Positions 32,233 to 39,431 of a stretch of 64,000 nucleotides of DNA are shown here, piece after piece (position 1 is the first letter of the stretch; each line of letters begins with the position of its first letter). A program made the position numbers and the translations under genes. Location: positions 62,001 to 126,000 of the forward strand of contig QORU01000010.1 in NCBI GenBank assembly GCA_003574785.1. Reading direction: 5' to 3'. This stretch comes from Taklimakanibacter deserti. Its GTDB lineage: Bacteria > Pseudomonadota > Alphaproteobacteria > Rhizobiales > Aestuariivirgaceae. The notes below the pieces were generated by a model. It was not told the DNA's origin and did no database searches. It worked only from the letters and a program-made list of their open reading frames with translations.

Positions 32233-34386
32233 TCAGACTTGGAGCCGCGACAGTAAAAGCTGTCGCGTGCGCCGCCAGAGCTGCTGGCCCACGGGCTCCC
32301 ATGGATGATCAAAGCGGACGTATACCCGGCTGCCAAACGCTGCAGACGGTAAGGTATCGGACACCAGCTCGATATCCACCTGGAAGACCCGCCGGAGAGT
32401 CTTCGTCCCTTGCTCGTCGCGCGGATCGACAGGCAAAGCCCCTCCGCCAGCTCCGCCAAGGGCCTTGCTCGGCAACTCGTCGCGGGCGGTCGGAACCTCG
32501 CGTACAATTCGGGCAGACAACGTTTCCTCCGGCCGCGCGGCAAGTCTGACGCTGGTGTGCCGTAACTGACCGCGAATGAGTGCGATGTCGTCCTGTCCTA
32601 TCGCCGCGCGGACGATGCGCGAAGCCGGCGGCAAGACGTATCCGATAAGCTCGCCCTCCTTCAGGAAACGGCCCGGCAGATCCTGCGGCGTCACTGCGAA
32701 AAAAGTGCCCTCGCTTCGGCTGCGCACCGTGAGCCGTTCGACCTGATCGATCGTATTCGCCAACTCCGCTCGCGCGTGTGTGAGCTCGGTAGTCGTGATA
32801 CTGGCCTGCACCCTGTCGGCGAAACGCTCCGCGGCGAGTCTCGCGGCGAGTTCGGCTATGCGTTCCTGCAGGAGTTCGAGCTTCGCATCGAGCATTGGCT
32901 CCTCGCTCTCCATGAGCGCTTCGCCGAGCGATACGTGACGCCCCGGTTCAACCAGCAGCCGGCTCACGAATGCGTTCGTGCCAGCCCGCACCTGCGCGCT
33001 CTCGGGCAGCCAGACTATGCCTTCGGCGGTCGTGTATAGCGGGGCTGGAACGAGGAAGAGGCCGGCCAACGACGCCAGGATCATGGCCGACGTTGCCGTG
33101 ACGACGCGGGCGCGGTTCCGCCTGTAGCGCGGGCTTGCGGCTACCTGCCAGAGCGCCTTGCCGATTGGCAACACGAGGCAGGTGAGAAGACTCCACATCG
33201 CGATCGCAATGCCAACCGCCAGATACTCCTCTGCAACAAAAATCGCGATGGCAAGCAGGATAAACTGCCGGTAGACGAACGACGCCGGCGCATACAGGAA
33301 CAGCCACACCCGCTCTCCGGCGGTGGCCGCAAAATCCCGTGCCCCGTCCGTCCGAAAGACATAGTGATCGACCAGATACCGCCAATAGCGCGTCGCTCTC
33401 TGCGACAGGTTGGGAATCTCGAGCAGGTCCGCGAGAATGTAGTAGCCATCGAACCGCAAAAGAGGATTGCCGTTGAACAGCAGTGTCGAAATGCCGGCGA
33501 TCAACATGACGTTGAACGCGACGGCCTGGGTCACTCCGGGCTCGACGAGGGTCCATACGCACATTGCGACGGCGGCAAGAAACACTTCGACGATCATTCC
33601 CGCCGCACCCACCAGAGCCCGCTGCCATTTGCTGCGGAACTTCGACGCATCGGAAGCATCGACGTAGGGCATCGGGAAGAACACCAGGAATATCACGCCG
33701 ATTTCGTGAACCGCGCCGCCGAATGCTTTCAATGCATATCCGTGCCCTAGTTCGTGCAGTGCCTTGAGCACCGGATAACACAGGGCCATCAACAGGATAT
33801 TGTCGGCGGCAAGAATGCGGTCGGTGGCGTTGTGGCTGAGCGCCTGCCAGTTCAATGCCGCCAAGATAATGCCGATGATCACTACAGCGAGCCAAATGAT
33901 CGCGGCTGGCCAACTGAAAAGCCATTTCACCAGCGGCAAAGTGCGCTCGAAGAATGGGTCCGGGTACCAAAGTGTTTTCCGGAATGCCAGCGGGTTGAGA
34001 ACGTTCCGCAACCATAGCGATCGCCGCGTCTTGGCGGCGCGCTCCAAAAGCCCGGCCGAGTCGGGCGTAACCTCGGTCTGGAGCAGATCAGCGGAGTTCA
34101 GTTGTCCTAGCAGATAAATGATCTCGTCCTGGCTCGGTGTTTCCTGACCAAGGCTTGTTGCCGCCTCGCGCCAAATCTGGTCAATGGTCCGTCGTCCATC
34201 CATGTTGCCGACCAGCAAGTAGCTGGCCGATGAGAGGCGGTGCACGCTGCCGGTCGCGCGATCGTTGAGGACGTACCAGCTGCGGCCACGATATCGATGC
34301 CTGCTGACCGAGATGTGCTCTCTCAGCTTGGGCCGCAGATTAGCGACGCGATACCAGGAAGAACTCAGGAACGTCGCGCTGCTCAT
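32233..34386 (-). CDS. PqqD-like / M50 zinc metalloprotease / HlyD fusion protein
   Basis: A 717-residue membrane protein. Residues ~30-110 look like a PqqD-type winged peptide-binding domain (SWYVLNDRATGSVHRLSSAS, GRRTIDQIWREAA). Then come several membrane segments with the site-2 protease motifs HELGH (in VLKALHELGHGYALKAFG, near residue 210) and NPLLRFDGYYILAD (near residue 303). From ~430 a TM segment leads into a HlyD-like periplasmic part (GTNAFVSRLLVEPGRHVSLG, a coiled coil, then FLKEGELIGYVLP). It resembles 'peptide zinc metalloprotease' proteins of unusual exporters. It lies 10 bp after the GAF-HlyD gene and just before the SecA-like gene. It may process or gate the cargo. Confidence 0.85.
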   Translation of the reverse strand: MSSATFLSSSWYRVANLRPKLREHISVSRHRYRGRSWYVLNDRATGSVHRLSSASYLLVGNMDGRRTIDQIWREAATSLGQETPSQDEIIYLLGQLNSADLLQTEVTPDSAGLLERAAKTRRSLWLRNVLNPLAFRKTLWYPDPFFERTLPLVKWLFSWPAAIIWLAVVIIGIILAALNWQALSHNATDRILAADNILLMALCYPVLKALHELGHGYALKAFGGAVHEIGVIFLVFFPMPYVDASDASKFRSKWQRALVGAAGMIVEVFLAAVAMCVWTLVEPGVTQAVAFNVMLIAGISTLLFNGNPLLRFDGYYILADLLEIPNLSQRATRYWRYLVDHYVFRTDGARDFAATAGERVWLFLYAPASFVYRQFILLAIAIFVAEEYLAVGIAIAMWSLLTCLVLPIGKALWQVAASPRYRRNRARVVTATSAMILASLAGLFLVPAPLYTTAEGIVWLPESAQVRAGTNAFVSRLLVEPGRHVSLGEALMESEEPMLDAKLELLQERIAELAARLAAERFADRVQASITTTELTHARAELANTIDQVERLTVRSRSEGTFFAVTPQDLPGRFLKEGELIGYVLPPASRIVRAAIGQDDIALIRGQLRHTSVRLAARPEETLSARIVREVPTARDELPSKALGGAGGGALPVDPRDEQGTKTLRRVFQVDIELVSDTLPSAAFGSRVYVRFDHPWEPVGQQLWRRTRQLLLSRLQV

Positions 34387-34396
34387 CCCGGATACC

Positions 34397-36310
34397 TCAC
34401 GGCAGATACTTCCACGCGGCCAGACGGACCGCGTCGACCACCCCGTGTGTCCATATCCACAGCAGGGAGCGTTGCCCGGTTTCGATTTTTGCGACCCCTT
34501 CCATTCCTGGCTGCAGCCGCTGGCCGGGCTCCGTCAGCCGGGCTTCGACCCGGAGCGTGTTGCTCCCCTCATCAGCGGTCGTAACCGGCATGATCTTGCT
34601 TACGACCAGCGGCAATGCGTCGGCCGGCGATCCCGCCAGCGCGACCTTGCCGGGCTGCCCGACCGCTATGTAGCGGACATCGTGCTCATCGACGTGAACG
34701 ATCAGTCGATAGGAATTAAGCGGAGCGATTTCGAACAGAACATCGCCCTTCTCGACCGGGGAGCCGTGCTTCTGACTGAGGTCGCCCGAGACGACGATTC
34801 CATCGAACGGAGCGACGATCCGGGACCGCAGTAGCTTGTCTTCAGCCAAGGAGAGGACCGATTCGGCTTGGCGGACCTGCGAGGTCAGGACAACGAGATT
34901 CGTCCGCTCGTGTTTTGCAAGCGCGTCGCGCTGCTTCTGCACCAGCTTGTCGCGTTCTGCACGCCACTTCATCTGATCGAGAACAAGATCCCGGTCGTCG
35001 AGCGTGGCCAGAACATCTCCTCGTCTGACCGTGTCGCCGGCGCGCACGTGAGCGTTGCGGATATACCCGTCAAACGGGGCCACTGCCGCTCGCTGCAGTT
35101 CCGGCTCCAGCACTGCCTTCGCCGTCACCCTGTGCTCGGCGCTCGCGAAGGGGAGGAACAGACCGAGCGCGACAAGGCCGGTTGCGACCAGCTTGAGACC
35201 CGGGCGGCCACGGCCAAAAATCGCCGCGATACCATCGCCGGCGCGATCGGCAATGCGGCCGGCCACCAGCCTGTCGGTCAGAAGCTGTTGGCGGACGACC
35301 GGTCCCACAAGCACCGCTGCGGCCTCAGCGAGTTGCATTGTCTCCTTGTCAAAGGGTTCATCGTGATGGCGTTCGAGAGTTATCGCGCCAACCAGACCAC
35401 CCTTGCCGTCACCAACCACAACCGTCAGCAGAGGGCCTCGCGTCCGGACGACCTCGGAGAGCGTCTGATGGGCCATGTTCGCGGTGCGTACGGCCCAAGG
35501 CAGCTGCGGGCAGGGAACAGTGGCACGTTGGTCGATCGCCTCTTCCATGGCATTTTCGATCGCGTCGATCAGGCGGCCCTCATTCTTGAACCGGGCGGAA
35601 TGCGAAATGGCGCGCAGGCGGATTGAGCCGTTTCTTCGCAGGATGCCCATCGACACACGGTCGCAACGAAGCCTTGTCGCAAGATCATTGACGATTGCGA
35701 TGACCATCCCGTGCAGGTGATCCTGCTCGCCGACCGTGATCAGGAGATCCAGGCACGCGGTTGCCCGAACAATTCGTGCCGAGGTCTCCTTGGCGTGCTG
35801 AACCCAAGGCAAAGTTGCAAGCCAGCCGCCACCCCATCGCAGTCGCTCGGCGATAACTTCGGGGACCGGCGCAACTGCACCCGCCCGCGTTGTTATTGCA
35901 ACCGCTGCCACGGCAATGACTTCGCCCGCTCCGATAGGAGCGGCGATGAGAAGGTCGCCAGGTTGCGAAGGGCCGATAGCTCCCTCCGCCGGATGTCGCG
36001 AGATGGCGATCCGCTGCTCGGAATAGGCAAGCTCCGCCAGCCGCGAGAGGTTCGGAAGCTCAACATGCCGTTCCGGCCAAACTGCAGAAACGGACAGGCT
36101 CTTGTCCGGCCGTCGCGTGACAAGCAGGCCTGCCGTAGCACCCGAAATGCGAGCGCATTGAAGCGCCAGCCAGGCCGAGCAATATGCTTGTTCATTTCCG
36201 GCGTCAGACAGTCCGCTCTGCTCGGCGCGCAAAGATGGCCGCCTGCCGGCGAACCGTCTTTCTTCAGGTTTGTCGGGTTGTTCCGATCCGACCAGCGCCG
36301 GTTCAGACAT
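34397..36310 (-). CDS. GAF-TM-HlyD fusion, envelope adaptor with cytoplasmic sensor part
   Basis: 637 residues from ATG 36310 (MSEPALVGSEQPDKPEE); an upstream ATG at 36394 would read through a 22-bp tandem repeat and is less likely. The first ~360 residues are soluble, with a GAF-like module (ACLDLLITVGEQDHLHGMVIAI ... LRCDRVSMGILRRNG). One membrane segment follows (LKLVATGLVALGLFLPFASA), then a HlyD/membrane-fusion part: VAPFDGYIRNAHVRAGDTVRRG, a coiled coil, and SRIVAPFDGIVVSGDLSQKHGSPVEKG. It could link a cytoplasmic signal to the periplasmic adaptor. It heads the minus-strand operon to M50 and SecA. Confidence 0.85.
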   Translation of the reverse strand: MSEPALVGSEQPDKPEERRFAGRRPSLRAEQSGLSDAGNEQAYCSAWLALQCARISGATAGLLVTRRPDKSLSVSAVWPERHVELPNLSRLAELAYSEQRIAISRHPAEGAIGPSQPGDLLIAAPIGAGEVIAVAAVAITTRAGAVAPVPEVIAERLRWGGGWLATLPWVQHAKETSARIVRATACLDLLITVGEQDHLHGMVIAIVNDLATRLRCDRVSMGILRRNGSIRLRAISHSARFKNEGRLIDAIENAMEEAIDQRATVPCPQLPWAVRTANMAHQTLSEVVRTRGPLLTVVVGDGKGGLVGAITLERHHDEPFDKETMQLAEAAAVLVGPVVRQQLLTDRLVAGRIADRAGDGIAAIFGRGRPGLKLVATGLVALGLFLPFASAEHRVTAKAVLEPELQRAAVAPFDGYIRNAHVRAGDTVRRGDVLATLDDRDLVLDQMKWRAERDKLVQKQRDALAKHERTNLVVLTSQVRQAESVLSLAEDKLLRSRIVAPFDGIVVSGDLSQKHGSPVEKGDVLFEIAPLNSYRLIVHVDEHDVRYIAVGQPGKVALAGSPADALPLVVSKIMPVTTADEGSNTLRVEARLTEPGQRLQPGMEGVAKIETGQRSLLWIWTHGVVDAVRLAAWKYLP

Positions 36311-36314
36311 GTTC

Positions 36315-36357
36315 GCCGTCCCAAAGATCGACTTTAGCCGTCCCAAAGATCGACTTT
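36315..36357. repeat. Tandem 22-bp repeat in the divergent promoter region
   Basis: Two copies of GCCGTCCCAAAGATCGACTT(T) at 36315-36335 and 36337-36357, with a single-base spacer, followed by a third partial GCCGTT. It lies directly upstream of the GAF-HlyD start and in the region shared with the divergent HlyD gene at 36498, so it may be a regulator-binding site. Confidence 0.65.
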
Positions 36358-36497
36358 GCCGTTCAAGATCGGCGAGCACGGACAAAGTACGCATTACGGC
36401 GCTCTCGGTCCGTTAAAATCCGTTCGCGCGATGGGTCGATTATAGATATGCTGCAGCCCAAGCGCAACTCGCGCAGCATTGCCGGGATTTGGGACCT

Positions 36498-37391
36498 ATG
36501 TTCTTCACCTGCATCGGGCGCAAACGGCTCAGCGGGAACTGGTCGGGCAGGTTTCTTGGAATGCTCTTCGTTGGTGCCTTCGCCGCTTCGGAGGGGCGGT
36601 CGGAGCCAGTCGAGTTCGACTGTGTCATAGAGCCTCAGCAGGTCGTTAAGCTCGCCAGTCCGGTCGTCGGGGTGATTTCGCATCTCGACGTCGATCGGGG
36701 AGATATTCTCAGCAAGGGTCAGGTCGTTGGCGGGCTGGAGGCTGGGGTTGAGGCGGCTGCCCTTGCGCTCGCCCGCGCGCGTGCGACGAACGAATTTTCG
36801 ATCCGGTCTGCGGAAGCCCGCCTGCGTTTTTTGCGCGGCGAGCACGAGCGACTGATCAAGCTTCAGGACAAGGACATTGTCTCCCGGGCTGCACTGCAGA
36901 AGGCCGAGGAGGAGGCAAACGTCGCCGCCCACCAACTCGAGGAGAGGAAACTGGAAAAGGAGGTTGCTGCCCTGCAGGTCCGCCATGCAGAGGAGGTCCT
37001 GGCTCAGCGAACGTTGCGGAGTCCGATTGATGGCGTTGTTGTCGAACGGCTGCTGGTACCCGGCGAGTATCAGAACGAGCAAAGCCCTGTCTTGACGCTG
37101 GCTGAGATCGATCCTCTTCGAGTCGAGGTGGTTGCTCCCGTCACGTATTACGGTCAGGTCCGGGCCGGTACCATTGCCGAAGTCCGGCCAGAGGAACCCA
37201 TTGGTGGCTCCTACCCGGCCACAGTCGTGGTTGTGGACCGTGTGCTCGACGCTGCCAGCGGAACTTTTGGCGTGCGCCTTTCACTTCCCAATCCCGGCTT
37301 GCGGCTGCCGGCAGGGATTCGATGCAATGTAGTGTTTGATCTGAATGCAGATGGTGGGGTGTCGGCTCTGTCGGGCGGCAGCCGGCCATAG
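36498..37391 (+). CDS. HlyD family periplasmic adaptor
   Basis: A 297-residue secreted adaptor with an N-terminal signal segment (FLGMLFVGAFAASEGRSEP, about residues 20-38). The lipoyl-like halves are VKLASPVVGVISHLDVDRGDILSKGQVV and RTLRSPIDGVVVERLLVPGEYQ, separated by a coiled coil (~residues 75-155, rich in Ala/Glu/Arg). ATG 36498 was chosen over a TTG at 36489. It is divergent from the rest of the export operon and is the only gene of the block on the plus strand. It would complete the periplasmic bridge. It lacks a long hydrophobic anchor after cleavage. Confidence 0.85.
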   Translation: MFFTCIGRKRLSGNWSGRFLGMLFVGAFAASEGRSEPVEFDCVIEPQQVVKLASPVVGVISHLDVDRGDILSKGQVVGGLEAGVEAAALALARARATNEFSIRSAEARLRFLRGEHERLIKLQDKDIVSRAALQKAEEEANVAAHQLEERKLEKEVAALQVRHAEEVLAQRTLRSPIDGVVVERLLVPGEYQNEQSPVLTLAEIDPLRVEVVAPVTYYGQVRAGTIAEVRPEEPIGGSYPATVVVVDRVLDAASGTFGVRLSLPNPGLRLPAGIRCNVVFDLNADGGVSALSGGSRP

Positions 37392-37432
37392 CCAGGATGT
37401 GATCAATACGTATCGCCGTCCGTCGGCCGTGT

Positions 37433-37536
37433 CGCCGCCTTCCTGCTCGCGGCACGCGCCGAAGGCGTCGATCTTCCCGGCGATGGCGGGATCGAGCGGC
37501 GGCTCCTGACATTCGGCGAGCGCCCGCTTCCACACG
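37433..37536 (-). repeat. Direct repeat R2: truncated copy of the mttB-like gene 3' end
   Basis: 104 bp that match 39322-39425 at 98 of 104 positions without gaps. The minus strand still reads WKRALAECQEPPLDPAIAGKIDAF, but the final codons and stop are lost. It separates the export block (right edge 42 bp away, at the HlyD stop) from the 37539 gene, whose stop codon is two bases further. Confidence 0.85.
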
Positions 37537-37538
37537 TC

Positions 37539-39107
37539 TCAGAGTTCCGGCGGATTCGGATCGACGACCAGCTCGGCGTGGAAATAGAGGTCGTAGAACC
37601 CGTTGGCCTTTCCGAACGGCATCCAGATATTAAAATACTGGCCGCAGAAATGGCCCTTGTTGCCGAACACCCCCTGTTCGTTGACTTTTTCGTCATAGAG
37701 CAGGAGAACGCGCCGGTCGATCGGATCGTCGCCCATGCCGAACGTCTGGGCAAGCACTTCCCAGATTTTTCCGACGCCGAGATCGCGCAGAAATTTGCCG
37801 ACCACGTGGCTGTCGACTTCGACGCTGCTGGGATCGGGGACGCTCGCGAGCTTTTCGGGGAGCGCCGCCATCGCGATGCGGACTTTGTCCTCTGCTTCGC
37901 TCGGTGTGCCGCTGTCGTGCTCGAGTCCGACGATGGCGAGCGTGATGGGCGGAACCAGCATGAGCTCGGGACCGGCGACTTCGAACATGACGGCGGTGTC
38001 TTGCCCGGCATCGACGCTGTAAGGCCCGAACCGTCGGGTCACCGCGCCATTCGCGCCGGCGACGCCGATGATGAAGTAGGGCTCATCATTGCCATGCGGT
38101 GTCTGCTTCCAATGGCAACGGTGCCCGACGAAGCGGACGCGCACCCATTGCCGATAGTCCAGGGACGCCCGCGCGCTGACGCTCTTCACGCCGCCGCCGG
38201 TGAAGCGGCGCAGGAAGATGTGGCCGTTGCGCTCGGTTTTGGCCATCGGATAACCGAGCGGCCCGCGCTGCGCGCCATGGCCAAGCCAATAGTTGTTGAT
38301 GGCGGCCAGGTTGGCCGGGTGATCGACCGGTTCGGCGGGCGGCGGCGGCAGGACGGCCTTGACTCTAAATGGCACGCTGAACTGCTCGTTGGCAAAGCCG
38401 TCGATGATGAGCTCGGACTGAAGGATGCCGGGCTCGGTCGCAACGCTGAGGGAAAGGTTGAGCTCGGCGACCGAGCTCATGGTGCCGGCGACCGCGACCA
38501 CCCGCGGCAGGATGGTGACCGGACCATCGATGGCACTCAAGGTGAGGGCGACTGCAGGCGCACCCCTGGGGAGACTGACCCGCGCGCGGATGAGCGTAGT
38601 ACGGCCGATCTCAGCCTGAACAGGTTGCCCGAGGACTGTCACGGTCGGAAGCCCGCAAAACAAGTTGACGGGAACGGAGAATGGGCCGCTTTCGGATGCG
38701 TCGAAGATCAGCATCGTGGAGGTGAGCCACGGCATCGATGCATTAGTCTGGAACGTGATCTTGCAGAGCACGTCGAGACCGGTGACGTCCCGCAAGGTGG
38801 CGCCTGGGCCGACAGCTTCTACCAGCTCGCGCTCGACGACGAAGGGCGGCGGCCGCACGCCATTGGGCAGGGGGCCGTCGGTCTCCGGATTGAATGGGCG
38901 TTGCGTGACGCGCATGCTCTGCATCTCGACCAGCTTGATGCTGGCGACGTCCGGGACGAATCGCGCCTTCAAAGACCCTTTGGCGCCATCGATGCTGAAG
39001 TGCGTGCTTTCCGCTTGTCCCGGCGGGACCGCGCGCTGAATGACGGGAGGTACAACCGACACAACATTGCCGGCAGCCTCTTGCGGGCCGCTGAGGTAAT
39101 CGACCAT
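37539..39107 (-). CDS. Unknown 522-residue protein with an LGFP-like segment
   Basis: Not assigned to a known function. From ATG 39107 (MVDYLSGPQEAAGN, GAGGGGG upstream) the first ~260 residues are beta-rich and Ig-like in texture (TLIRARVSLPRGAPAVALTLS, LNLSLSVATEPGILQSELIIDG), including repeated 'VFxxP' type strands. Residues ~269-304 (INNYWLGHGAQRGPLGYP ... FLRRFTGGGVKS) resemble an LGFP repeat, found in cell-wall or surface proteins. The C-terminal part (HCHWKQTPHGNDEPYFIIG, GQYFNIWMPFGKANGFYD) is not recognised. No signal peptide is seen. It is the sole gene between repeats R2 and R3. A toxin-like or surface-contact role is possible but unproven. Confidence 0.6.
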   Translation of the reverse strand: MVDYLSGPQEAAGNVVSVVPPVIQRAVPPGQAESTHFSIDGAKGSLKARFVPDVASIKLVEMQSMRVTQRPFNPETDGPLPNGVRPPPFVVERELVEAVGPGATLRDVTGLDVLCKITFQTNASMPWLTSTMLIFDASESGPFSVPVNLFCGLPTVTVLGQPVQAEIGRTTLIRARVSLPRGAPAVALTLSAIDGPVTILPRVVAVAGTMSSVAELNLSLSVATEPGILQSELIIDGFANEQFSVPFRVKAVLPPPPAEPVDHPANLAAINNYWLGHGAQRGPLGYPMAKTERNGHIFLRRFTGGGVKSVSARASLDYRQWVRVRFVGHRCHWKQTPHGNDEPYFIIGVAGANGAVTRRFGPYSVDAGQDTAVMFEVAGPELMLVPPITLAIVGLEHDSGTPSEAEDKVRIAMAALPEKLASVPDPSSVEVDSHVVGKFLRDLGVGKIWEVLAQTFGMGDDPIDRRVLLLYDEKVNEQGVFGNKGHFCGQYFNIWMPFGKANGFYDLYFHAELVVDPNPPEL

Positions 39108-39305
39108 GGTCCGATCCCCCTCGAGATCTGCAAGCCATCCTAGCACTCCTCGCCGGTTGTGCAACAGCGTGGATGATTCGACCCCCGCGCTGGGCAAGGA
39201 TGGCGACGAGCGGAGCCGCCGCGGTGAATCGCTCAGCCCTGAAGGACAGGTCCAGTTGTTGGAAAGACTAAACCGGGTGATGGCCGTTCTGTGTCGAACG
39301 AGTAC

Positions 39306-39431
39306 TTAGAAGTCCGTCTTCTCGCCGCCTTCCTGCTCGCGGCGCGCGACGAAGGCGTCGATCTCCTCGGCAATGGCGGGATCGAGCGGCGGCTCCTGAT
39401 ATTCGGCGAGCGCCCGCTTCCACACCTCATT
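39306..39431 (-). repeat. Repeat R3: intact 3' end of the mttB-like gene, parent of R1 and R2
   Basis: The last 42 codons including stop of the mttB-like gene. Copies lie at 23507-23632 (R1, 118/126) and 37433-37536 (R2, 98/104), all in the same orientation. Together they bracket two inserted segments, about 13.8 kb and 1.8 kb long. Confidence 0.85.

Noticed and set aside
32223..32543. N-terminal extension of the SecA-like protein
   Set aside because: It overlaps the M50 gene in another frame by more than 300 bp, and the residues do not resemble SecA.
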